64,000 nucleotides of DNA from Centrapalus pauciflorus (lineage: Eukaryota > Streptophyta > Magnoliopsida > Asterales > Asteraceae): the NCBI GenBank assembly GCA_020465985.1, contig JAANYP010000850.1, forward strand, positions 1 to 64,000, read 5' to 3'. This document shows, piece by piece, positions 32,192-43,201 of the stretch. A program made the translations under genes and the position numbers. The notes below the pieces were generated by a model. That model worked only from the letters and a program-made list of their open reading frames with translations. It did no database searches and was not told where the DNA came from. Each line of letters opens with the position of its first letter. Within the stretch, counting starts at the first letter, position 1.

Positions 32192-33149
32192 TCACATTCT
32201 TTGATTCTCAAGACTGATGCGAGCCTTTGTGGTGTTTCCACTGAATGAGCACCATCTGCACCTCTTTATTGCAAAGCTTTTTGGTCTTCGAGTCCATATG
32301 ACATTCTGGCTCTTCAACCACGCGAAGTTTTTCATCAATTTGCAGATCAAGATGTGGTATTCGAACTTCTCATTCATCAGCTAAGCTCTTTCGCAAATGA
32401 CTAACATGAAATACAAGATGTATTCCCGTTAAGTCCGCTGGCAATTCAAGACGATAGGATTGATTCCCTATCTTTTCAACAATCTTGAACGAACCAATAA
32501 ATCTTGGAGCTAGCTTGTTTCGCTTTATAAACCGCACCACATTCTTCATTGGGGATACTTTGAACATCATCCGATCATTGACTGCAAAACTGACCGATCT
32601 ATGACGAATGTCATAATACAATTTTCGCCTACTTTGAGCTTCAAGGATATTCCTTCTAACAATTTGAATCTTCTAATGAGTCAACTGTAGAAGGGCAGGA
32701 CCCGCTAATGGCGATTCACCTGTTTTGCGCAAACAGGTGGGAGTTCTGCACTTTCGTTCGTATAGATCTTCAAAAGGAGCCATCTTGATAGTGGAATGAT
32801 AACTGTTGTTGTATGAGAATTCAACCAAAGGCAAATGGTCATCCCGCTTACCACCCAAATCAAGAATGCAGGCACGGAGCATGTCTTCAAGGGTTAGGAT
32901 AATACGTTCACTTTGGCCATCTGCATTAGGGTGGTAAGCTGTACTCATGGAAATTCGAGTACCTATCTCGTCTTGCAGCGCTTTCCAGAATCTTGAAGTG
33001 AAACAACTATCACGATCAGAGACGATAGACTTTGGCACACCATAAAGAGAAATAACTTCAGTGATGTACATTTGTGCCAATCTATCAAGAGTATAAGTCT
33101 CTTTCATCAGTATGAACTGAGCTGACTTCGTTAGACGATTCACGACCAC
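32192..33149 (-). pseudogene. Element B integrase and chromodomain remnant
   Basis: The first segment (33149-32673) has an integrase core with YGVPKSIVSDRD (second catalytic Asp) and AYHPNADGQSER (Glu). It resembles Tekay/Del integrase through VEFSYNNSYHSTIKMAPFE and YERKCRTP. The segment 32621-32370 holds the C-terminal KLAPRFIGSFKIVEKIG and HVSHLRKSL. After its stop, 32377-32192 still shows traces of a chromodomain in another frame. Stops and shifts between these pieces make the gene dead. Integrase inserts the DNA copy, and in chromoviruses the tail directs it to chromatin marks. Confidence 0.85.
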
Positions 33150-33455
33150 CCAAATGGAGTCTTACTTTCTTTTGGTTTTAGGCAATTTCGTAGCGAAGTC
33201 CATGGTTATATGCTCCCACTTCCACTCAGAAACTAGTAGTGGTTGCATACTCCCAAAGGGTTTCTGGTGTTATGCCTTAACCATCTTACAGATTCTGCAG
33301 CTTTCGACAAATTGACCGATGTGTTTCTTCATTCCTGGCCACCAATAATCAGCTTTAAGATCGAAGTACATCTTTGAGCTACCAGGATGAATAGATAACT
33401 TGGACTTGTGGGCTTTAGATAGAAGAGTGTGGCGAATAGAACCATACTTAGATAT

Positions 33456-34163
33456 CTAGATTCGGTTTCCCTTGAGACAATGAAGTCCCAAATGATTCAT
33501 AGATAGAAATTGAAATTGCCCTTTTAGATTTTCAGAACAAAGGTTTTCTTCTTTCAATGCTTCAGCTTGAGTAGATTTGATGTCTTCTACAAGAACAGAA
33601 GAGAACACAACAGGGGTCACGGCATAACAACATTTTTCTAGATAAACTTTTCTACTCAGAGCATCCGCGACCACGTTGGCTTTGCCAGATCTCACAATCA
33701 TAGTCCTTGATGAGCTCCAAGGACCGTCGTTGTTTCATGTTCAAATCCTTTTGAGTAAAGAGGTGTTTCAGGCTTTTATGGTCAGTATAAAGCTGCACCT
33801 AGTACCATAGAGATAATGACGCCAAATTTTTAGTGCAAAGGTAACGGCAACCAACTCAAGATCATGAGTTGGTGCACTTTTCTCGTAATCTTTCAATTGC
33901 CTTGAAGCGTAGGCAACGAATTTTCCCCTTTGCGTGAGGACACAACCTAAACCTATACTAGATGCATCGCTATAGACAACTAAGTCATCATTGCCCTCTG
34001 GTAAGGCTAGGATTGGCGCTTGAATAAGATTTTGCTTCAGAGTCTCAAATGTCTTTTGCTGTTTATCAGACCATACGAGAGGAGTATTATTTCGTGTTAG
34101 CATTGTAAGTGGTACAACAATCTTCGAGAAGTCTTTAATGAATCGTCGATAGTAATCAGCCAA
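33456..34163 (-). pseudogene. Element B RNase H region
   Basis: From 34163 the frame reads MADYYRRFIKDFSKI, TLKQNLIQAPILALP and VVYSDASSIGLGCVL (RNase H aspartate), to about 33768. A second frame at 33701-33456 contains GKANVVADALSRK, the usual RNase H/integrase linker of Ty3/gypsy. The segments are in different frames, so at least one indel lies between 33768 and 33701. It degrades the RNA strand during reverse transcription. It is not functional here. Confidence 0.85.
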
Positions 34164-34205
34164 TACAAGGAAACTACTGATTTTAGAGGCATTGCGAGGT
34201 GTTTT

Positions 34206-35113
34206 TCACTTCTGAACAGCCTCGACTTTGGTCGAATCGACTAAATACCTTTGCCAGATACGACATGGCCAAGGAACTGAATCTATAAAGATAACAAAGT
34301 AGCATTTCAAGTTATTATTCAGACAAAGAACGTTTAGGAAATAGCTCGAGACAATATAAGGGTTATACCTGTCTGAGCCAAAATTCGCACTTGGAAAATT
34401 TTTCATAGAACCTTTCTTTTCTCAGTAGCTCTGGCAATTCATGCAGATAAACAACAAAATCAACCTTCGTTTTGGAGTATATCAGAATATTGTCGATGAA
34501 CATGATAACTGACTTATCCAGCATAGGTCTGCAAACACGATTCATGAGATCCATGATCGCCGCTGGTGCATTTGTTAGACCGAAAGGCATTACGAGAAAT
34601 TCGTAATGACCATATCTCATTCGGAAGGCCGTCTTTGGGATCTCCTCTTCTTTGACTTTTAGCTCATGATACCTAATATGAAGACCAATTTTGTAGAAAT
34701 AACTTTCTCCTTATAACTGATCAAATAAATCATCGATTCTGGGAAGAGAATACTTATTATTGATGGTGACTTTGTTCAACTCACGATAGTCGATGCACAT
34801 ACGGAGAAATTCGTCTTTCTTCTTAACGAATAAGACAGGTGCACCCCACGGAGATGAACTAGGTCTGATAAATCCTTTCTCAGAACAGATCTTGCAATTG
34901 TTTTGACATTTCCTGCGTCTCTGCAGGCGCAAGTCTGTACGGAGCTTTGGCGATTGGAGCCGCACCAGGAACTAAGTCGATGCCGAATTCGACTTGATAT
35001 TCTGGTGGCACTCCAAATATACCATGGGGAAATACGTCTGGGAACTCACAGACGATAGGAATATCAAATATAGTTTTCTTGTTGACTTCAACGACAGATT
35101 CAAATGAAAACAT
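34206..35113 (-). pseudogene. Element B reverse transcriptase
   Basis: Pieces in order are REF-type start FPDVFPHG and APYRLAPAETQEMSKQL (35113-34880), then KGFIRPSSSPWGAPVLFVKK and CIDYRELNKVTINNKYSLPR (34965-34711), then MRYGHYEFLVMPFGLTNAPA and VIMFIDNILIYSK (34620-34363). The catalytic pair should be IDD, but this copy has IDN, so the second aspartate is lost. The conserved piece between LFDQL and MRYGHYEF is largely missing. The sequence is typical of Tekay/Del elements. Confidence 0.88.
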
Positions 35114-35898
35114 AAATAAGATTCGTGACCGTTAGACAACTATTTACGTGTTATCTCAACAGAAACGAAGCAATGGGCAACTTTTCATTTGTCTCCTTTG
35201 ATTTCCAACACTCGGCCGTCTGAAGACTTGATTCTGATGATTTGGCGGTTGCAGACGATAGTTGCCTCGTTATTCATTAACCAGTCCATGCCGATAATGA
35301 CATCCAACTCTTTTAACGGTATCGAAATGAGATCGAGGTTGAACACTATGGTATTGACAAGTAAAGTGCAATTTCAGTACACGGAATCAGCCATAACATA
35401 ATTGTTACTGATGTCTCTATATCAAGTATAACATGAAGCTTTGAAGTAGATTTAGACAGTCTTCAAGCAAAAGTAGTCGATATGTATGAACGACTTGCAC
35501 CAAAAACAAATAGTACGCAAGCAGGTATTGAATTTAGTGGGAATATACCAGTAACCACATCTGGGGTTTCCTTTGCTTCCTCCGCTGTAATTTGAAATGC
35601 TCGAGTCCTTGCAATTGGAGTTGCAGCCGAACTCTTCATCGTTGAACATCCGGTGGATGATTGTGATTGACTTTGGCGTCCGGTATGACACTAATACATA
35701 AAGTGTCCATGCTTCCCACACTTTGCACATCCAAGACCCCGTTGGGGACACTCCTCACTACTATGACCGATTTTGCTACACACATAGCAAGTAACGTAAT
35801 TGTTAGGCACAAAAAGGCCTCAGTCAAACCTGTTCTACATCTGAGGGGGAGTTTTATAATCAAACCTGGTGATGCATTTGAAGGTTGAATTTAAGGCC
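35114..35898 (-). pseudogene. Element B Gag C-terminus (zinc knuckles) and protease
   Basis: In one minus frame near 35790-35745 the codons give CYVCSKIGHSSEECP, a CCHC knuckle. A second one, CAKCGKHGHFM, follows and is interrupted by a stop before its last cysteine. Further on, LFVFGASRSYIS is the protease active-site region, where the usual DSGA aspartate and serine are replaced. Gag N-terminal sequence is missing: the segment is cut by the copia LTR at 35898. Confidence 0.7.
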
Positions 35899-36929
35899 TG
35901 TTATATGCCTTATTGAAACCTGAAAATGATTTGCAATATCAGTCTAAAGCTGTTCTATATGTTGCATGTGTTGCAACTAAGACAGTTTGTCCAAGCTGCT
36001 CTGTCTGCTGAACAGGCTGGACATAAACTGTCTACGCTGCTCTACACTGTTGAGCAGCTTGGGCATTTTTAAAGTGTTCTGTTCTTTGTGAACAGAACCT
36101 GTTCTTTGTGAACAGGCTAAAACACTTTATGGAATATGTTTCCAAGTCCATCATGTATTGTTTTTGACTACAAGATCAGTTTACAAAGTCGAAGACAAAG
36201 TGGAAAACAGAAATGCTCAGCCTGCCCAAGCTGTTCTGTAACATGAAGACAAAAGGTTATTTGAAAAAGGGTGACAGACCTTTTTCTTATATCAAAATAG
36301 GCCTTTACAAGGAAGAAAGACGCAAAGTTGACATTCCAAAATTAGTTAAAGGCAATGCAACAGTAGACAAAGTAAAAAGACAAAAGTTCTGCACATGTGA
36401 AGTCAAGTCTGCTTTTCAGAAAAGTGCAGAAAAGGTTATGTTGTCTTTTCAACAAGACTTCTCCTTTTTCATTTCGTCCAATGAAGATGTTTCTCTTAGA
36501 TCCTCTGAATGGGTATAAAAGGAAGCTTCTAAGGACAGAAAGAAGAGTGAAGAAAGCTAAGTGCTGAAACCAAGAGTGAACGTGCAAGTGTGATTTTCAT
36601 GCATGCAAGCCTTCTGTGTAAATCAGTACCTGTGTGTCTAAGCTGTTTTACATAAGATGTTCCCTTAAGTCTTGTAAACACAGTGAGTGCTTCTTAGTGA
36701 GTGTATTCATTGTATACTAGTTTGAGTTTCTCTTAGACTAGTGAACATACTGTTGTATGTGTCATCTCAGCTTGAACTATTCCGCATTCAAGCTTGTTTG
36801 TAATTAACAAATTGTTGATAATACATACAAACATTGAGAAAATAGTGTGTAGTTTTTTTTTAAATAGCTGTATTCACCCCCCCTCTACAGCTTAAAGCTA
36901 TATACTTTGGGAACCTCTCGGGACCTACA
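35899..36929 (+). repeat. Copia-type solo LTR
   Basis: The run starts TGTTATATGCC and ends GGGACCTACA. Near the end, TATTCACCCCCCCTCTACAG is a sequence commonly found at the 3' end of copia LTRs. A TATA box lies at 36514. No primer site follows, the satellite starts at once. The flanks AGGCC and CTTAG do not match, so no target duplication is seen. Dispersed CTGTTC/GAACAG words fill 35950-36240. The frame at 36213-36518 (101 codons) has no recognisable domain and is probably chance. Confidence 0.55.
36514..36520 (+). promoter_or_regulatory. TATA box of the solo LTR
   Basis: GGGTATAAAAGGAAGC is a strong plant TATA context, about 615 bases into the LTR. A transcript starting about 30 bases later would run to the right into the satellite-like array. 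Confidence 0.55.
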
Positions 36930-39900
36930 CTTAGGTTAAAATTTATCAAGTAATTTTATAAACTTAGGTTATATATAATCAATTCCATTCCATGAATAAT
37001 AAAACTTAACTTAAAATTAATCAAGTAATTTTATAAACTTAGGTTATATACAAACAATTCAATTTCATTCCATTCCATTTCATTCCATTAATAATAAAAC
37101 TTAAGTTAAAATTAATCAAGTTACTTTATAAACTTAGTTTATAAAAAACTCAACAGCTTTAGAAAATGCACTAACAGCTTGAGAAATTGAACTAACAGCT
37201 TGAGATTTGAAAAAAACATAATTTCTCAATTTAACTCAGGTGAATAATAACACTTAGGTTAAATTAATCAATTAAATTTAGAAACTCAGGTTATATATAA
37301 TCAATTCAATTCCATTCCATTTCATTACATGAATAATAAAACTTAGGTTAAAATAAATCAAATAATTATATAAACTTAGGTTTTATACAATGAATTCAAT
37401 TCCATTTCATTCCATGAATAATAAAACTAAGGTTAAAATTAATCAAGTAATTTTATCAACTTAGTTTATAAAACTCTTAACAGTTTGAGAAAATGCACTA
37501 ACAGTTTGAGAAATTGAATTAACAGCTCGAGATTTGCAAAAACATAAATTCTCAATTTAAGTCAAGTGAATAATAAAGTGTAGGTCAAAATTAATCAAGT
37601 AATTATATAAACTTAGGTTATATACAATCAATTCAATTCCATTCCATTCCATGAATAATAAAACTTAGTTTAAAATTAATCAAGTAATTTTATAAACTTC
37701 GGTTATATAATAATATCAATTCCATTCCATGAGTAATAAAACTTAGGTTAAAATTAATCATGTAATTTTATAAACCTAGGTTATATACAATCAATTCAAT
37801 TCCAATCCATTCCAAAATAATAAAACTTAGGTTAAAATTTATCAAGTAAATGTATAAAATTACGTTATATATAATCAATTCCATTCCATGAATAATAAAA
37901 CTTAACTTAAAATTAATCAAGTGATTTTATAAACTTAGGTTATATACAATCTATTCAATTTCATTAATAATAAAACTTAGGTTAAAATTAATCAAGTTAT
38001 TTTATAAACTTAGTTTATAAAACTCTTAACGGCTTGAGAAAATGCACTAACAGCTTTAGAAATTGAACTAACAGCTCGAGATTTGCAAAAAACATAATTT
38101 CTCAATTTAACTCAAGTGAATAATAAAACTTAGGTTAAAATTAATCAATTAATTCTATAAATATAGGTTATATATAATCAATTCAAATCCATTCTAAAAC
38201 TTAGATTAAAATTAATCAAGTAATTTTTTAAACTTGGGTTATATACGATCAATTAAATTCCATTTCATTGCATGAATAATAAAACTAAGGTTAAAATTAA
38301 TCAAGTAATTTTATCAACTTAGTTTATAAAACTCTTAACAGTTTGAGAAAATGCACTAACAGTTTAAGAAATTGAATTAACAGCTCGAGATTTGCAAAAA
38401 CATAATTTCTCAAATTAACTCAAGTGAATAATAAAGTGTAGGTTAAAATTAATCAAGTAATTTTATAAACTTAGGTTATATACAATCAATTCAATTCCAT
38501 TCCATTCCATGAATAATAAAACTTAGGTTAAAATTAATCAGTAATTTTATAAACTTAGGTTATATATAATCATATCAATTCCATTCCATTCCATTCCATG
38601 AATAATAAAACTTAGGTTAAAATTAATCATGTAATTTTATAAACTTAGGTTATATACAATCAATTAAATTCCAATCTATTCCAAAATAATAAACCTTAGG
38701 TTAAAATTTATCAAGTAATTGTATAAACTTAGGTTATATATAATCAATTCCATTCTATGAATAATAAAACTTAGGTTAAAATTAATCAAGTTATTTTATA
38801 AACTTAGTTTATAAAACACTCAACAGCTTTAGAAATTGCATTAACAGCTTGAGAAATTGAATTAACAGCTCGAGATTTGCAAAAACATAATTTCTCAATT
38901 TAACTCAAGTGAATAATAAAGTGTAGGTTAGAATTAATCAAGTAATTTTATAAACTTAGGTTATATATAATCAATTCAATTTCATTCCATTCCATTCCAT
39001 TAATAATAAAACTCAGGTTAAAATTAATCAAGTAATTTTATAAACTTAAGTTATATTGAATCAATTCAATTCCATTTAATTCCATTCCATGAAAAATAAA
39101 ACGTAGGTTAAAATTAATCAAGTAATTTTATAAACTTAGATTATATACAGTCAATATTAATAATACAATTTTATAAACTTAGGTTATATACAATAAATAT
39201 TAATAATATAATTTTATAAACATAGGTTATATATAATCAATTCAATTCCATTCCACGAATAATAAAAATTATGTTAAACTTAATCAAATAATTTTATAAA
39301 CTTAGGTTATATACAATCAACTCAATTAAATTCTATTCTATTCAATTCTATGAATAATAAAAATTAGGTTAAAATTAATCAACTAAGTTTATAAACTTAG
39401 GTTATCTATAATCAATCAACTTCATTCCATTCCATTCCATGAATAATAAATTAAGGTTAAAATTAATTAAGTAATTTTATAAAATTAGGTTATATACAAT
39501 CAATTCAATTCCATTCCATTCCAAAATAATAAAACTTAAGTTAAAATTTATCAGGTAATTTTATAAACTTAGGTTATATATAATCAATTCCATTCCATGA
39601 ATAACAAAACTTAACTTAAAATTAATCAAGTAATTTTAAAACTTAGGTTATATACAATCGATTCAATTTTATTCCATTCCATTTCATTCCATTAATAATA
39701 AAACTTAGTTTAAAAATAATCAAATTATTTTATAAACTTAGTTTATAAAAACTCAACAGCTTTAGAAAATGCACTAACAGCTTGAGAAATTAAACTAATA
39801 TCTCGAGATTTGCAAATACATAATTTCTCAATTTAACTCAAGTGAATAGTAACACTTAGGTTAAATTAATCAATTAATTTTAGAAACTTAGGTTATATAT

Positions 39901-41787
39901 AATCAATTCAATTCCATTCCATTTCATTACATGAATAATAAAACTTAGGTTAAAATAAATCAAGTAATTTTATAAACTTAGGTTTTATACAATCAATTCA
40001 ATTCAATTCCATTCCATTCCATGAATAATAAAACCTAAGTTTAAATTAATCAAGTAATTTTATAAACTTAGTTTATAAAACACTTAACAGCTTGAGAAAA
40101 TTCTCTAACAGTTTGAGAAATTGAACTAACTGCTCGAGATTTGCAAAAAACATAATTTCTCAATTAAACTCAAGTGAATAATAAAACTCGGGTTAAAAAT
40201 AATCAAGTAATTTTATAAATATAGGTTATATACAATCAATTCAATTCCATTCTAAAACTTAGGTTAAAATTAATCAAGTAAGTTTTTAAACTTGGGTTAT
40301 ATACAATCAATTAAATTCCATTTAATTCCACGAATAATAAAACTAAGTTTAAATTAATCAAGTAATTTTATCAACTTAGTTTATAAAACTCTTAACTGTT
40401 TGAGAAAATGCACAAACAGTTTGAGAAATTGAATTAACAGCTCGAGATTTGCAAAAACATAAATTCTCAATTTAACTCAAGTGAATAATAAAGTGTAGGC
40501 TAAAATTAATCAAGTAATTTTATAAAGTTAGGTTATATACAATCAATTCAATTACATTCCATTCCATGAATAATAAAACTTAGGTTAAAATTAATCAAGT
40601 AATTTTATAAACTTAGGTTATATATAATAATATCAATTCCATTCCATGAATAATAAAACTTAGGTTAAAATTAATCACGTAGTTTTATAAACTTAGGTTA
40701 TATACAATCAATTAAATTCCAATCCATTCAAAAATAATAAAACTTAGGTTAAAATTTATCAAGTAATTTTATAAACTTAGGTTATATATAATCAATTCCA
40801 TTCCATGAATAATAAAACTTAGCTTAAAATTAATCAAGTAATTTTATAAACTTAGGTTATATACAATCAATTCAATTTCATTCCATTCCATTTCATTCCA
40901 TGAATAATAAAACTTAGGTTAAAATTAATCAAGTTATTTTTTAAACTTTGTTTATAAAACACTCAACAGCCTAAAAAATTATATTAACAGTTTGAGAAAT
41001 TGAATTAACAGCTCGAGATTTGCAAAAACATAATTTCTCAATTTAACTCAAGTGAATAATAAAGTGTAGGTTAAAATTAATCAAGTAATTTTATAAACTT
41101 AGGTTATATATAATCAATTCTATTTCATTCCATCCATTCCATTAATAATAAAACTCAGGTTAAAATTAATCAAGTAATTTTATAAACTTAGGTTATATTG
41201 AATCAATTCAATTCCCTTTAATTCCATTCCATGAAATATAAAATTTAGGTTAAAATTAATCAAGTAATTTTATAAACTTAGATTATATACAATCAATATT
41301 AATAATACAATTTTATAAACTTAAGTTATATACAATCAATATTAATAATATAATTTTATAAACATAGGTTTTATATAATCAATTAAATTCCATTCCACGA
41401 ATAATAAAAATTAAGTTAAACTTAATCAAATAATTTTATAAACTTAGGTTATATACAATCAACTCAATTCAATTCCATTTCATTCAATTCTATGAATAAT
41501 AAAAATTAGGTTAAAATTAATCAACTAAGTTTATAAACTTAGGTTATCTATAATCAAATCAACTTCATTCCATTCCATTCCATGAATAATAAATTTAGGT
41601 TAAAATTAATCAAGTAATGTTATAAAATTAGGTTATATACAATCAATTCAATTCCATTCCATTCCAAAATAATAAAACTTAGGTTAAAATTTATCAAGTA
41701 ATTTTATAAACTTAGGTTATATATAATCAATTCCATTCCATGAATAATAAAACTTAACTTAAAATTAATCAAGTAATTTTATAAACT
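36930..41787. repeat. Satellite-like array, left part
   Basis: The basic unit is about 85 bp: AAACTTAGGTTAAAATTAAT, CAAGTAATTTTATAAACTTA, GGTTATATACAATCAATTCA, then ATTCCATTCCATTCCATGAA. It alternates with a longer unit containing AACAGCTTGAGAAATTGAAC and CAGCTCGAGATTTGCAAAAA. A higher-order period of about 2.14 kb is visible: rare variants near 39141 and 39421 recur near 41283 and 41564. No genes. The array resumes at 56062 after the inserted copia element. Confidence 0.9.
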
Positions 41788-41792
41788 TAGGT
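41788..41792. repeat. Target-site duplication TAGGT of element 2 (left)
   Basis: TAGGT directly precedes the LTR. The identical TAGGT follows the 3' LTR at 56062-56066. Removing the element restores a normal satellite unit, CTTAGGTTATATACAATC. Confidence 0.95.
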
Positions 41793-42147
41793 TGTTAGAT
41801 TTATTTATTTCGATCTTAGGAGTTGTTTTGTAATATTTATTATCTTTGTAATTTGTCTTCTATGTTATTTCTATGTAATTTATGTTTAAGGAATAGTGTA
41901 GGGGCCAAAGTTGTCATGTCTTGAAAGATAATTAAAGGAGCCTACAAAAGGCTCCTAGGGTTACCTTTTTGTATACGGTTGACATTTGAATTCATATTAC
42001 AGCCGCCACTGTTTGATTGTGCTCTCAATATTCAAACATTCATATTGTCTTCTTCTTTATCATACTACATTTATTGAGCCAGTTTCTTTATGTATATGAT
42101 GAGAATATCATTAAGGTGCTGAATATTTACGGGAATACATCATTACA
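41793..42147 (+). repeat. 5' LTR of element 2
   Basis: The 355 bp run begins TGTTAGATTTATTT and ends ATACATCATTACA. It is the direct partner of 55708-56061. A hairpin, AGGAGCCT-ACAAA-AGGCTCCT, lies at 41936-41956 and is unchanged in the other LTR. No classical TATA box is obvious. Confidence 0.95.
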
Positions 42148-42149
42148 AT

Positions 42150-42161
42150 TGGTATCAGAGC
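42150..42161 (+). other. Primer-binding site of element 2 (initiator Met tRNA)
   Basis: TGGTATCAGAGC lies three bases after the 5' LTR and is complementary to the 3' end of initiator methionine tRNA. Confidence 0.92.
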
Positions 42162-42569
42162 TCAGAGGGGTGGATTTAAACTGATTATTTCAGATTCTGC
42201 TGGGTTTTGTTCATGTTCTTCGTGTTCTTCCATCTTCAACCGGTTAGATCTTTATTTTCCATGTTTTTTCGTGTTTCTTGTGTTATAATGGTCCTATAAA
42301 CATCACATTATCATTCTCTACTGATTTTAAACTCATTTAGTTCCATATTGTTAAAATCATCTAGAACCGACCATTATTAACTTTGAAAAATATGGGTTTT
42401 TTAAGTGGGTTTTTCACGTGTTCATGCTAGTTTAAGTGTTTTTTAGGTTGTTTTAAATCACCAAAAGTGTTTAAAATAGTTTATAAATCATTTAGAACTG
42501 TTTTTAGCTTTAAAACTGATAAAAATCGAATTCTGCCCATTCTGCCTTAGAAAACGTAAAAACCTGCTG

Positions 42570-43170
42570 TATTTCGGATTACTAACTGTAGCATTTCGGA
42601 CCACCTAGGCACCAAATTCGGACCTCACATCTTCCTAATTCGGACCATACTTAGGTGAATTTCGGACCCCCCCCCATAAGCCAATTTCGGACCACACTTC
42701 GGTCCCATCCGAACTTCGGACCATCCGAAGTTCAGATCAGGCTTTCCATCTTTCATTTTTGGGCCTTGTCCTTAAAATTTTTCCAATTTTGGACCTCACC
42801 ATTTCAGACCATCCGAATTCGGTCTACCACTGTTCCAATTTCGGACCAAACAAATTCGGTCCTTCCACTGTTCATCCGAATTCGGTCTATAGGTCCATCC
42901 GAAATTAGGTCAACCGAATTTGGTCCCCTCAAGTAGTACTGTTCATCCGAATTAGGACATACTCCGAACTTGTACCTCATCTGAACCATCTTCATCCGAA
43001 TTACTGTGCATCATCCGAAATCACCCCATCCGAATCAACCCATCCGAATTCATACCATCCGAATTCGGTTCCCTCAACCGAAACACTATTCATCCGAATT
43101 CAACCATCCGAATTCAGAATATTCTGTTTTCAGTCCAACCCATCCGTGTTCAGTTTCCACCTCTAAGATC
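42570..43170. repeat. ATCCGAATTCGGACCA motif cluster (5' leader of element 2)
   Basis: The leader before gag holds several dozen copies of CATCCGAATTCGG, TTCGGACCA and CATCCGAA, at irregular spacing. CCGAATTCGG is a 10-bp palindrome. The same words recur after pol at 51400-51910. The cluster stands where ACTCGAAT copies stand in element 1. The open frames across it are by-products of the repeat. Confidence 0.9.
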
Positions 43171-43201
43171 TTCATATTCTTAATCAGCACCAATAATCAG
43201 A

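Larger units (their letters stand above)
13322..35898 (-). mobile_element. Ty3/gypsy element B (Tekay-like), 5'-truncated and interrupted
   Basis: Minus-strand order: gag zinc knuckles and protease (35898-35114), RT, RNase H, integrase with a chromodomain-like tail, then a 3' LTR that starts TGTAACAACC at 32116. The LTR seems to continue across a 14.8 kb insertion (13882-28685) and to end GGGTGGTCTTCACA at 13322. The element lacks its 5' LTR and most of gag, being cut at 35898 by a copia LTR. Pol is broken by many frameshifts and stops, so this is an old copy. Joining the two LTR halves is inference from the TG...CA ends and the near-identical 5-base flanks of the insertion. Confidence 0.7.

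Noticed and set aside
36213..36518. 101-codon frame in the copia solo LTR
   Set aside because: Lies across LTR promoter sequence with a TATA box downstream of most of it. No domain, and open by chance.
36930..41787. CCATT/ATTCC repeats like human satellite II/III, suggesting contamination
   Set aside because: The pentamer run is only a small part of an 85-bp AT-rich unit and the array contains a plant copia element with a target duplication, so it belongs to this plant genome.
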